From CAZLXG01 sp964563585 (lineage in GTDB: Bacteria; Bacteroidota; Bacteroidia; Flavobacteriales; Flavobacteriaceae): 62,972 nt of DNA. Location of the stretch: contig CAZLXG010000004.1 in assembly GCA_964563585.1 (NCBI GenBank), positions 1-62,972 of the forward strand. Direction: 5' to 3'. A program made the position numbers and the translations under genes. This document shows, one piece after another, positions 29,227 through 36,904 of the stretch (its first letter is position 1; the number at the start of each line of letters is the position of its first letter). The notes under the pieces were generated by a model. That model did not search any database and was not told the DNA's origin. It saw only the letters and a program-made list of their open reading frames with translations.

Positions 29227-30288
29227 ATGGAAGATTTAAAGATATCTAAAAAAAAACCATCATATTCTATAACCTCTAAATTAGACAATTATCTTTCTGA
29301 ATATAACAGAAATATAAAAATTCCTATTTTTTATGATGATTTGTTACGCTTTCAAGGTTCTATTGTGGTGTATGATAAAAATGATAACGATACGCTTTGG
29401 GTACGTGTTTATTACAATGAATTTGAAAGAGAAGAAATAGATTTATCATTAAAAAAAGTATATACACTTTTACATTCTGATGGTAACGAAAATACTATTC
29501 CGTTTTTAAATGTTGATGCTATTGATTTTTGTACGTTCGGAAATTCTAAACCTTTCAGAATTAAAATCAGGAATATTTTAAATGATAATTATACATATTT
29601 TTATGTGAAAATTGCTGATGCATCACGTGTTTATGGATTGGAGTTAGAGCATATGTTATCGCCATATAATTTAAACTTTTTAGTAAGTAATAACACTTTA
29701 ATTGAAGAGCATGTAGCAGGCATACCAGGTGATGAGTTTATTAAACATATGTTGCCAAAATGTAGTAAATCTGAAAAATCTCAAATAGCAAAAGAGTTTG
29801 TTAAGTTTAACGAGCGTTGTATGATTAGGCTTTTAGGCGATATGCGTTCGTATAATTATGTAATTGTACCAACACATGATTTTGACCATGTTGTTTATAA
29901 AATTAGAGCTATTGATTTCGACCAGCAATCCTATGAAGGGAAATTTAATATTTACAGACCGCAGTTTTTTAAAGAGAATTTAAAAATGGTTGAGTTGGTT
30001 GCTGAAAGCATTGAGAAACTATCTATCAATCAATATAAAATTGAAGAACGTTCCATTCTTGTAAAACGATTAAAAAGTTTTCACGATAGGGTAGATGAGT
30101 TATTAGATTGTATGTTAGCAGATTCTATTTCGAAACAAGAAAATATAGATTTATTAAAAACTAAAATTTTCGATTACACGCAGGACGTTAAGTTTAAACG
30201 TTGTAAAAATATGGGAGAAATACTTAAAAATGCACTTGGGTTTTTAGTGCATAATTATGAAAATGTAAACCCATTAAATTTTCAATAA
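29227..30288 (+). CDS. Conserved hypothetical protein with kinase-like motifs
   Basis: 353 residues, no signal peptide or membrane segment. I do not recognise a named family. Residues 120-235 carry a run that reads like a protein/aminoglycoside-kinase core: K128 in FYVKIADAS (beta-3 Lys?), E139/E141 in LELEHML, a hinge-like IEEHVAGIPGDEF, D205-x4-N210 in LLGDMRSYNYVIV, and D230-F-D232 in AIDFDQQ. The C-terminal third is helical. Family membership is inference; the order and spacing of motifs are seen. Divergent from the ABC genes and convergent with the ORF-3-like gene. Confidence 0.7.
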   Translation: MEDLKISKKKPSYSITSKLDNYLSEYNRNIKIPIFYDDLLRFQGSIVVYDKNDNDTLWVRVYYNEFEREEIDLSLKKVYTLLHSDGNENTIPFLNVDAIDFCTFGNSKPFRIKIRNILNDNYTYFYVKIADASRVYGLELEHMLSPYNLNFLVSNNTLIEEHVAGIPGDEFIKHMLPKCSKSEKSQIAKEFVKFNERCMIRLLGDMRSYNYVIVPTHDFDHVVYKIRAIDFDQQSYEGKFNIYRPQFFKENLKMVELVAESIEKLSINQYKIEERSILVKRLKSFHDRVDELLDCMLADSISKQENIDLLKTKIFDYTQDVKFKRCKNMGEILKNALGFLVHNYENVNPLNFQ

Positions 30289-30297
30289 AATCGAAAC

Positions 30298-30813
30298 TTA
30301 GTTCCAGTTTTCATCGAAGTCTAAATAGTCATAGTCATCAACATCTAACTCATCTTTGAACTCATTAAAGTCGTCATCATTATCGGCTTCAAATATTTTT
30401 TCTGGAGCAGTATCAGGTACTTGTCCTTGTACAAACATAAGGTTTGGGTAGTCTGTTCCTTCTGTAACTTCAACAATTTCAGCAAGCTCAACAAAAAATG
30501 TCCACATACTTAAAAAATCGTATACATAAATAAGTTTTGTTTGTACTTCGTGTACGACATCATTTATTGTAGTTTCATTCATTAAGCGAACAGGATTTGC
30601 ACCTTCGCTTACATCAAACATCGATATTTCTTCACCTTGATTCCATTGGTCATCACTTAAATAAAACGATGCCATTTCCATACCATCAAATCCAAACGAT
30701 TGAGTGATAATATTATGTAAGTCTTCTAATGTGTCAGTTTCACGAATTTCTAAATCGCGAAAAATATCATCTTCCGTATCGTTGTCGAGTATAACTCTAA
30801 ATCTGTAAATCAT
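30298..30813 (-). CDS. pRiA4b ORF-3-like (IS1096 passenger TnpR-type) protein
   Basis: 171 residues. The N-terminal pattern MIYRFRVILDND..IFRDLEI, LHNIITQSFGFDGMEMASFY and DDQWNQGEEI matches the plasmid pRiA4b ORF-3 family. The C-terminus is extremely acidic (FDENWN end, many Asp/Glu in the last 35 residues). The family's biochemical role is unknown, and despite the name there is no transposon here. Single gene, convergent with the gene at 29227. Confidence 0.85.
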   Translation of the reverse strand: MIYRFRVILDNDTEDDIFRDLEIRETDTLEDLHNIITQSFGFDGMEMASFYLSDDQWNQGEEISMFDVSEGANPVRLMNETTINDVVHEVQTKLIYVYDFLSMWTFFVELAEIVEVTEGTDYPNLMFVQGQVPDTAPEKIFEADNDDDFNEFKDELDVDDYDYLDFDENWN

Positions 30814-30857
30814 TGTAAAAAATTATGATGCAAAGGTATGTTTTTTTTCAATTATTC

Positions 30858-30937
30858 AAAAAGAATTCCACGAGTCTAAACCTCGTGGTTTCCGCTGAAA
30901 TTGTTATTCCCGTGAAAACGGGAATCTAAAATAAAGA
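30858..30937. repeat. Dispersed intergenic hairpin repeat, intact copy
   Basis: Starts AAAAAGAATTCC and holds two perfect hairpins: CCACGAG/CTCGTGG (30868-30888) and ATTCCCGT-GAAA-ACGGGAAT (30906-30925), ending GGGAATCTAAAATAAAGA. A degenerate relative lies at 29099. The second hairpin resembles the TCCCG...CGGGAATCT repeats I know from many flavobacterial genomes. Confidence 0.85.
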
Positions 30938-30943
30938 TTTTCT

Positions 30944-31960
30944 TTATTTACTGAAACGATGTAAAGTAAATGTCATAGCACTTAATAGTAAAAAAGCGCC
31001 TATTTGGTGTGCAACTCCTAGCCAAACAGGGACTTGTAATAAAATGGTTAAAACACCTAATAAAAATTGAATGGTTACAATGACTAATAATGCTTTGATA
31101 CCTTTTGATTGTGTTGATGTAATATTTATTTTTTTTGATTTATACCAAATCATAAAAATTAAGATCACAACTATATAAGCGAGTATTCTATGTGCAAATT
31201 GCACACCACTTTTACCTTCTATAAAGTTTTTATATATGGGGTTTTGCTCTATATAAACAGTTTCGTGTATAAACTTACCATCATTCATTAAAGGCCAATG
31301 GTTGTGTATAAAACCAGCATCTAAACCTGCTACAAAAGCGCCATAAATTATTTGAAGTAGGAGTACAGATAATCCAATTCTAATAAAGTTTCTTAATCTT
31401 GTATTGATTGTTTTTTTCTGAGGAAATATTAAATCTAAAGCTACCCAAAACGTATATGCAAAGGTTATAAATGCGGTTGTTAAATGAGCTGCTAATCTGT
31501 AATGACTAACATCTGGATTGTCTACCAAACCACTTTTAACCATATACCAACCTAAAAAACCTTGAAATGCACCCAGACCAAGTAGTATAATTGATTTTTT
31601 TATAGTAGATTTTGTAAGTTGTTTTCTTATTAAAAAGTATAGAAATGGTAAGAAAAAAACTAAACCAATCATTCTGCCAATAAAACGATGTAGCCATTCC
31701 CAGAAATAAATATCTTTAAAATCTTGTAATGAAAATCGATTGTTTAGTTTTTGATATTCTGGATATTGCTTGTATAAATCGAAAGCAGTTTCCCATTCAA
31801 CATCATTCATTGGTGGAATTGTACCAGAAATTAATTTGTAATTTGAAATTGATAAACCAGAATGTGTTAAACGTGTTATGCCGCCAATAACTACCATAAT
31901 GAATATGAGCAAACATCCTATAAACAGCCAGTAAATTACTTTTTTGTTATTTTTTTTCAT
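30944..31960 (-). CDS. ctaA: Heme A synthase (CtaA/COX15)
   Basis: 338 residues with eight predicted membrane helices. The first helix leads to GGITRLTHSGLSIS, and heme-ligating histidines appear in WEWLHRFIGR, SHYRLAAHL, FAHRILAYI and GVAHQIGA. It oxidises heme O to heme A for cytochrome aa3 oxidase in the inner membrane. Its start overlaps the 3' end of the CCA transferase gene by 14 bp, so translation may be coupled. The other cox genes are elsewhere. Confidence 0.95.
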   Translation of the reverse strand: MKKNNKKVIYWLFIGCLLIFIMVVIGGITRLTHSGLSISNYKLISGTIPPMNDVEWETAFDLYKQYPEYQKLNNRFSLQDFKDIYFWEWLHRFIGRMIGLVFFLPFLYFLIRKQLTKSTIKKSIILLGLGAFQGFLGWYMVKSGLVDNPDVSHYRLAAHLTTAFITFAYTFWVALDLIFPQKKTINTRLRNFIRIGLSVLLLQIIYGAFVAGLDAGFIHNHWPLMNDGKFIHETVYIEQNPIYKNFIEGKSGVQFAHRILAYIVVILIFMIWYKSKKINITSTQSKGIKALLVIVTIQFLLGVLTILLQVPVWLGVAHQIGAFLLLSAMTFTLHRFSK

Positions 31961-33368
31961 TTGTACTTAATCCTAATTTTTCACCTTCTTTTAGCATTAA
32001 TTGAAATGCAGCTTCGTGTTCATTTGGAATAACGCCATCTAAAATAGCTTCTTTTATTTTTTCTTTAATAATACCAATTTCTCGTGAAGGTTTTATGTTG
32101 AAGGTTTTTATTATGTCGCTACCAGAAATAGGTGGTTGAAAATTTCGAACATGGTCGCGTGCTTCAACTTCAATAATTTTGTTTCGAACAACCTTGAAAT
32201 TGTTATGATATTTTTTGAATTTATTGGGATTCTTAGTTGTAATATCTGCTTCACAAAGTGTCATTAAATCATCTACATAATCGCCAGCATCAAATACTAA
32301 ACGCCTTACAGCAGAATCTGTAACATCTTGTGCAAGTACAATTGGACGTGAACTCATAAACACTAATTTCTGAACAAATTTCATTTTTTCATTCAATGGC
32401 ATTTTCAATCTTTTAAATAATTGATATACCATTTTTGAGCCTTCAAATTCGTGTGCATGAAAAGTCCAACCTACTTTTTTACTAAACTTTTTTGTTGGTG
32501 CTTTTCCAATATCGTGTAGTAAAGCTGCCCAACGTAACCATACATCTTCTGTATGTTTAGAAATATTATCGACCACTTCTAGCGTGTGGTAAAAATTATC
32601 TTTATGACGCTGACCTTCAATGTCATCAATACCTTTAAGCGCAGTAAGTTCCGGTAGAATATGTTTTAAAAGCTTTGTTTTTTCTAATAGAAGAAATCCA
32701 ATTGAAGGTGTTTTACTTTCAAGAATTTTATTAAGTTCAACAACAATGCGCTCATTAGTAATAATTTCAATGCGTTGATTGTTTCTTGAAATAGCATCTA
32801 ATGATTCTTTTTCAATTGTAAAATTAAGTTGTGTTGCAAACCTAATGGCACGCATCATACGCAACGGGTCATCACTATATGTAATATCTGGATTTAATGG
32901 TGTGCGAATGATTTTATTTTCTAAATCTTGAAGCCCATTAAAAGGGTCGAGAAGATTCCCGAAATTTTCTTCAGACAAATCTAAAGCAAAAGCATTTATG
33001 GTAAAATCACGTCTGTTTTGGTCGTCTTCTAAAGTTCCGTTTTCAACAATAGGGTTTCTACTGTCTTCGTTGTAAGATTCTTTTCTAGCTCCAACAAATT
33101 CAATATCAATATCATCATAACGTAACATTGCAGTTCCGTAAGTTTTAAATATTTGAACGTTCGGCGTGTTTGGTAAGTTTTTTGCAACCTGTTTTGCAAG
33201 TTCTATTCCACTACCAATTGTAACAATATCAATATCTTTATGTGTACCTCTTTTTAAAATAAAATCGCGTACAAATCCACCAATAACATAACTGTCTAAA
33301 CCTAATTCGGAAGTAGATTTAGTAATAATTTTAAAAATGTTATGCTGTAACGCTTGCTTGTAATTCAT
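31947..33368 (-). CDS. CCA tRNA nucleotidyltransferase / HD domain protein
   Basis: 473 residues from the ATG at 33368 (MNYKQALQHNIFKII). A GTG five codons upstream would extend it into the inverted repeat at 33379, so I prefer the ATG. The head domain has YVIGGFVRDFIL and the metal pair in KDIDIV; RRDFTINAFAL and DDPLRMMRAIRFATQL are class II nucleotidyltransferase signatures; an HD domain follows (LLHDIGK). It adds CCA to tRNA 3' ends, which neither tRNA gene here encodes. Confidence 0.93.
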   Translation of the reverse strand: MNYKQALQHNIFKIITKSTSELGLDSYVIGGFVRDFILKRGTHKDIDIVTIGSGIELAKQVAKNLPNTPNVQIFKTYGTAMLRYDDIDIEFVGARKESYNEDSRNPIVENGTLEDDQNRRDFTINAFALDLSEENFGNLLDPFNGLQDLENKIIRTPLNPDITYSDDPLRMMRAIRFATQLNFTIEKESLDAISRNNQRIEIITNERIVVELNKILESKTPSIGFLLLEKTKLLKHILPELTALKGIDDIEGQRHKDNFYHTLEVVDNISKHTEDVWLRWAALLHDIGKAPTKKFSKKVGWTFHAHEFEGSKMVYQLFKRLKMPLNEKMKFVQKLVFMSSRPIVLAQDVTDSAVRRLVFDAGDYVDDLMTLCEADITTKNPNKFKKYHNNFKVVRNKIIEVEARDHVRNFQPPISGSDIIKTFNIKPSREIGIIKEKIKEAILDGVIPNEHEAAFQLMLKEGEKLGLSTNEKK

Positions 33369-33378
33369 ATTCTTTTTT

Positions 33379-33605
33379 GCCACGAATACACGAATGTTTT
33401 TTGTTTATAAAACTATTCTTTTATGGTCTAATATAATTTTATCAAATACAACAAAATCTGTATAGAATTTATGTTTTAGAACTATATCTTTATATTTAAC
33501 ACTAAACTCTTTTTTTCTTTGAAATAGAATATTTAAAGATTTAAACTCATATTCTAGCGCATCTTTAAAAATAATTTTTGACATAACAATTTGTGTATTC
33601 GTGGC
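33379..33605. mobile_element. Inverted-repeat-bounded segment carrying a GxxExxVY remnant
   Basis: GCCACGAATACAC at 33379-33391 and its exact reverse complement GTGTATTCGTGGC at 33593-33605 bracket about 200 bp that contain only a truncated GxxExxVY gene. From memory, similar 'gccacgaat-acacgaat' sequences border GxxExxVY genes in many genomes. No transposase is present; mobility is inference. Confidence 0.55.
33405..33584 (-). pseudogene. Truncated GxxExxVY-family gene
   Basis: A 59-codon frame from ATG at 33584 to TAA at 33405. It reads ALEYEFKSLNILFQRKKEFS, then VKYKDIVLKHKFYTDFVVFD and KIILDHKRI. This is the central part of GxxExxVY proteins (PD-(D/E)xK-like; pattern LE.EL...I.FQRQKE..V.YKG..L....DF.V.D.I..E.KA). 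The N-terminal GxxExxVY motif and the C-terminal third are gone, and the expected Glu-x-Lys is replaced by DHK. Non-functional as a nuclease. Confidence 0.8.
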
Positions 33606-33611
33606 TTAGAT

Positions 33612-34172
33612 TTATTCACGTATAATCTTTACAATACCATTATTACTTAATTTAATAATTGATGATGGTTTATTGCAAATTTTTTCGTGATGCAAATTTA
33701 CAATATAGTCTACACCTTTTAAAATATCGTCACTTATTTCTTTAAAGCATTTTGGTGTTGGTTGCCCGCTTATATTTGCAGAAGTTGAAACAATAGCACC
33801 GTTAAACTTTCTAGTTAATTGGTAGCAGAATTCATCATCAGGTATTCTAATAGCTATTGTATTGTCGCTAGCAATTAAGTTAGCTGCTAAATTTTGAGGA
33901 TTATCATAAATGATAGTAGTAGGTTTTTCGGCGATATCAATAATTTCTAAAACAGTTTCAGGTATTTCTTTTATATATTTTTTTAGCATATTAGCATTAG
34001 CTACTAAGCATATAAGGGATTTGCTATTTTCTCGTTGTTTTAATTTGTAAATTTTTTTAATTGCATTTGTATTAGTTGCATCACAGCCAATGCCCCAAAT
34101 GGTATCTGTAGGGTAGAGTATAAGTCCACCGTTTTTTAGTATTTTAAACGCTCTGTTTATTTCATATTGCAT
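33612..34172 (-). CDS. L-threonylcarbamoyladenylate synthase (Sua5/YrdC family)
   Basis: 186 residues, YrdC-domain only. Motifs: YPTDTIWGIGCDATN at the start, KLKQRENSKSLICLVAN (KxR...SKN-type ATP/threonine site) and VSTSANISGQPTPK. The enzyme makes threonylcarbamoyl-AMP for the t6A modification of ANN-decoding tRNAs in the cytoplasm. It is divergent from the glycosyltransferase locus; downstream lies the inverted-repeat segment. Confidence 0.93.
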   Translation of the reverse strand: MQYEINRAFKILKNGGLILYPTDTIWGIGCDATNTNAIKKIYKLKQRENSKSLICLVANANMLKKYIKEIPETVLEIIDIAEKPTTIIYDNPQNLAANLIASDNTIAIRIPDDEFCYQLTRKFNGAIVSTSANISGQPTPKCFKEISDDILKGVDYIVNLHHEKICNKPSSIIKLSNNGIVKIIRE

Positions 34173-34243
34173 AAATCAAAAATAATAAACTAGCAGGAAT
34201 AATAGTTTATATTTGTTCTTTAAAGACTAGATAAATAATTTAG

Positions 34244-35353
34244 ATGACAGTATTACATATTTCTGGAGCAACATCATGGGGAGGAAATGAGCAACAACTA
34301 ATAGATATTATACCTGCTTTAAAAAAATTAAATGTTAAGAGTTTAGTTTTTGGAGTTAAAAATTCGCCTTTGCATAATAAATGCGAGGAAAACTCAATAC
34401 AATTTATTTATTCAGAGACCGAAAAGCTCAATAAATTTTCTAATTATAAATTTTTAAAACAACTTGTCAAAGATATAAATCCAAGTATTATTCATTTGCA
34501 TACAAGCAATTCAATAACCGTTTTTGTTATTTCTGATTTATTATATAAATTAAAAACGCCAACAGTTTTTTCTAAAAAAGGAATGGGCAATAGTATGAGT
34601 TGGCTGAGTCTTTATAAGTATAATTATAAAAATATTAATGCTGTTTTATGTGTTTCTGAGGCTGTAAGAAAATCTATGAAAGCTAAGATAATGAAACTTA
34701 AAAATCATCATAAATTAAAAGTTGTTTATGAGGGAATTAATATAGATAGGTTGCAATTAAGCTCTTTAGAAACAACTAATACTTTTAGTATCGATAATAA
34801 TAAGAATAAATTTACTATTGGTAATATAGCAAACCATAATCCTGCAAAAGATTTAGTAACATTAATAAAAGCTATTGATTATTTAGTGAACGAGATAGGG
34901 TTTAAAAAATTTCATTTATACCAGATAGGAGCTTATTCTAAACATACTGCAGGATTGAAAGAATTAATTGAAGAATTAAATATAAAAAATTATATTAGTT
35001 TGGTGGGGTTTGTTAAAGGTGTTGAACAAGTATTTTCTAAATTTGATATTTATGTTATGAGCAGTGAAAGAGAAGGATTGCCATTAACTATTTATGAAGC
35101 ATTTTATAAAAAAATACCTGTAGTAAGTACAAAAGCTGGAGGTATTCCTGAAGTAATAAGTGATGGTGTTAATGGTTTTTTAGTAAAAATAAAAGATTAT
35201 AAAAAGTTAGCAAAAAAAATAAAAGAACTCTTAGAATCAAAAGAAACACAAGCTAAATTTAGCGAGGCATCTTTTAAATTGTTCAATAAGAAATATGATG
35301 TGAATAAAACTGCAATTAAGATGTTGGATGAATACCATAATATAGCTAAATGA
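34244..35353 (+). CDS. Glycosyltransferase family 4 protein
   Basis: 369 residues with GT-B architecture. N-terminal HISGATSWGGNEQQLIDIIP is the acceptor-side Gly-rich loop, and the C-terminal donor site shows FDIYVMSSEREGLPLTIYEA (the E-x7-E motif) and VVSTKAGGIPEVISDGVNGF. Transfers a sugar from an NDP donor, retaining configuration. First gene of a plus-strand trio with 4-bp and 14-bp overlaps, convergent with an LPS-type GT9-GT2 gene, so lipopolysaccharide core or related glycan assembly is the likely job. Confidence 0.92.
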   Translation: MTVLHISGATSWGGNEQQLIDIIPALKKLNVKSLVFGVKNSPLHNKCEENSIQFIYSETEKLNKFSNYKFLKQLVKDINPSIIHLHTSNSITVFVISDLLYKLKTPTVFSKKGMGNSMSWLSLYKYNYKNINAVLCVSEAVRKSMKAKIMKLKNHHKLKVVYEGINIDRLQLSSLETTNTFSIDNNKNKFTIGNIANHNPAKDLVTLIKAIDYLVNEIGFKKFHLYQIGAYSKHTAGLKELIEELNIKNYISLVGFVKGVEQVFSKFDIYVMSSEREGLPLTIYEAFYKKIPVVSTKAGGIPEVISDGVNGFLVKIKDYKKLAKKIKELLESKETQAKFSEASFKLFNKKYDVNKTAIKMLDEYHNIAK

Positions 35354-36147
35354 TTACAACTTTAATTATAACCACTTACAATTGGCCAGAAGCTTTAGAG
35401 TTAGTTTTAATTAGTGTTAAGAACCAAAGTATATTGCCTACCGAGGTTATTATTGCTGATGATGGCTCTAAAAATGAAACAAAGCAACTAATTGAAAAAT
35501 ATCAAACCAATTTCCCTGTGCCATTAAAGCATGTTTGGCATGAAGATAGCGGGTTTAATAAATCGATGATTTTAAATAAAGCAATTGTAAATGCGGTTGG
35601 AAATTATATTATTCAATCTGATGGCGACTGCATATTGCATCCACATTTTGTGAAAGATCATTTGGATTTTTCTGAAAAAGGGACTTATTTGTTTGGTTGT
35701 AGAGTAAACATACAAAAGGTATATTTGAATATATTATTTTCAAAAAAGCAAACACGTTTTAATAGCTTTTCTAAAGGAATAAAAAAAAGATCGAGGGCTT
35801 TACATATCTCTATATTGAGTCAGTTTTATAAAAAAAGTAATTTATTTTCAAAAAAATATAGAGGATGTAACACCTCTTACTTTAAGGCTAATGCTATTGC
35901 TATAAATGGTTATAATGAAGATATAAAAGGTTGGGGTAGAGAAGATTCTGAATTTGCATTGCGATTACATAATTTAGGTATAGATGGACGGCGATTAAGG
36001 TATAGAGGTATTGTGTTTCATATATATCACTTAGAAAAGGCAAAAGATAGATTAGAAATTAATGATGATATTGAGCAAAAGGCAATATTAGAAAAACATG
36101 TTTGGTGTGTTAACGGCATTGATAAATATTTAGATGAAAAGCAATAA
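35350..36147 (+). CDS. Glycosyltransferase family 2 protein
   Basis: 265 residues, GT-A fold. It begins ITTLIITTYNWPEALELVLI, with ADDGS (uracil/ribose Asp) near residue 37, IQSDGDCILHPHF (DxD-like metal motif) and the C-terminal galactosyltransferase-type GWGREDSEFALRLHNLGI. Inverting enzyme using a nucleotide sugar, cytoplasmic face of the inner membrane. Its ATG overlaps the previous stop by 4 bp (ATGA), implying translational coupling. Confidence 0.93.
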   Translation: MITTLIITTYNWPEALELVLISVKNQSILPTEVIIADDGSKNETKQLIEKYQTNFPVPLKHVWHEDSGFNKSMILNKAIVNAVGNYIIQSDGDCILHPHFVKDHLDFSEKGTYLFGCRVNIQKVYLNILFSKKQTRFNSFSKGIKKRSRALHISILSQFYKKSNLFSKKYRGCNTSYFKANAIAINGYNEDIKGWGREDSEFALRLHNLGIDGRRLRYRGIVFHIYHLEKAKDRLEINDDIEQKAILEKHVWCVNGIDKYLDEKQ

Positions 36148-36904
36148 GACCATACATAGAAATTTTGAATGCAATCGTACTTTTTTTAATGACATTATTA
36201 ATAATTTTGACAGCAAAGGTGAGAATTTTGGTAATCAAGACAGGAATTCTTTAAAACTATTTAAGTTAGATAATAAAACTATTAATGTTAAGTCTTTTAA
36301 AGTGCCTAACATTGTTAACCAAATTGCATATCGTTTTTTTAGAAAAAGTAAAGCGCAACGATCGTTCGAGTATGCAAATAAACTTAAAGAATTAAATATA
36401 GGAACACCACAACCCATTGCATATTACGAATATAAAACGCCTTTATTTTTTAATAAAAGTTTTTACATAAGCGAGCAAATAGATTGCGATTTAACTTATA
36501 GAGAATTAACCACAGATTTTAATATTACTAATTATAACAAAATTCTTAGAGCATTTACAAGGTTTACTTTTAATTTGCATAAAAAAAATATTCATTTTTT
36601 AGATCATTCTCCAGGAAATACATTGATAAAGAAAATTGATAATAAGTATAATTTCTATTTGGTTGATTTAAACCGAATGGAATTTAAAACTTTAGATTTT
36701 GAAACTAGAATTAAGAATTTTTCTAAGTTAACCATTCATAAACAAATGGTTGAAGTTATGAGCGATGAGTATGCAAAATGCTCAGGAGAAAATTATGATA
36801 CTATTTTTAACTTAATGTGGAAATTTACCCAAGAGTTTCAAAATAAATACCATCGAAAAAGACGTTTAAAAAAGAAACTTAAATTTTGGAAATCAGCCAA
36901 TTAA
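36134..36904 (+). CDS. Lipopolysaccharide kinase-like protein (InaA/WaaP/KdkA type)
   Basis: 256 residues with a minimal kinase core: FKVPNIVNQIAYRFF (Lys region), PIAYYEYK, then HFLDHSPGNTLIKK, which is the D-x4-N catalytic loop, and FYLVDLNRMEF, the DFG-equivalent with Asp-Leu-Asn. This matches the InaA/Kdo-kinase class that phosphorylates inner-core sugars of LPS. The start overlaps the GT2 gene by 14 bp and the end overlaps the opposing GT9-GT2 gene by 12 bp. Confidence 0.85.
   Translation: MKSNKTIHRNFECNRTFFNDIINNFDSKGENFGNQDRNSLKLFKLDNKTINVKSFKVPNIVNQIAYRFFRKSKAQRSFEYANKLKELNIGTPQPIAYYEYKTPLFFNKSFYISEQIDCDLTYRELTTDFNITNYNKILRAFTRFTFNLHKKNIHFLDHSPGNTLIKKIDNKYNFYLVDLNRMEFKTLDFETRIKNFSKLTIHKQMVEVMSDEYAKCSGENYDTIFNLMWKFTQEFQNKYHRKRRLKKKLKFWKSAN

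Noticed and set aside
30298..30813. Transposon-associated gene because of the IS1096/pRiA4b family name
   Set aside because: No transposase, terminal repeats or target duplication around it; the family is widespread in chromosomes.
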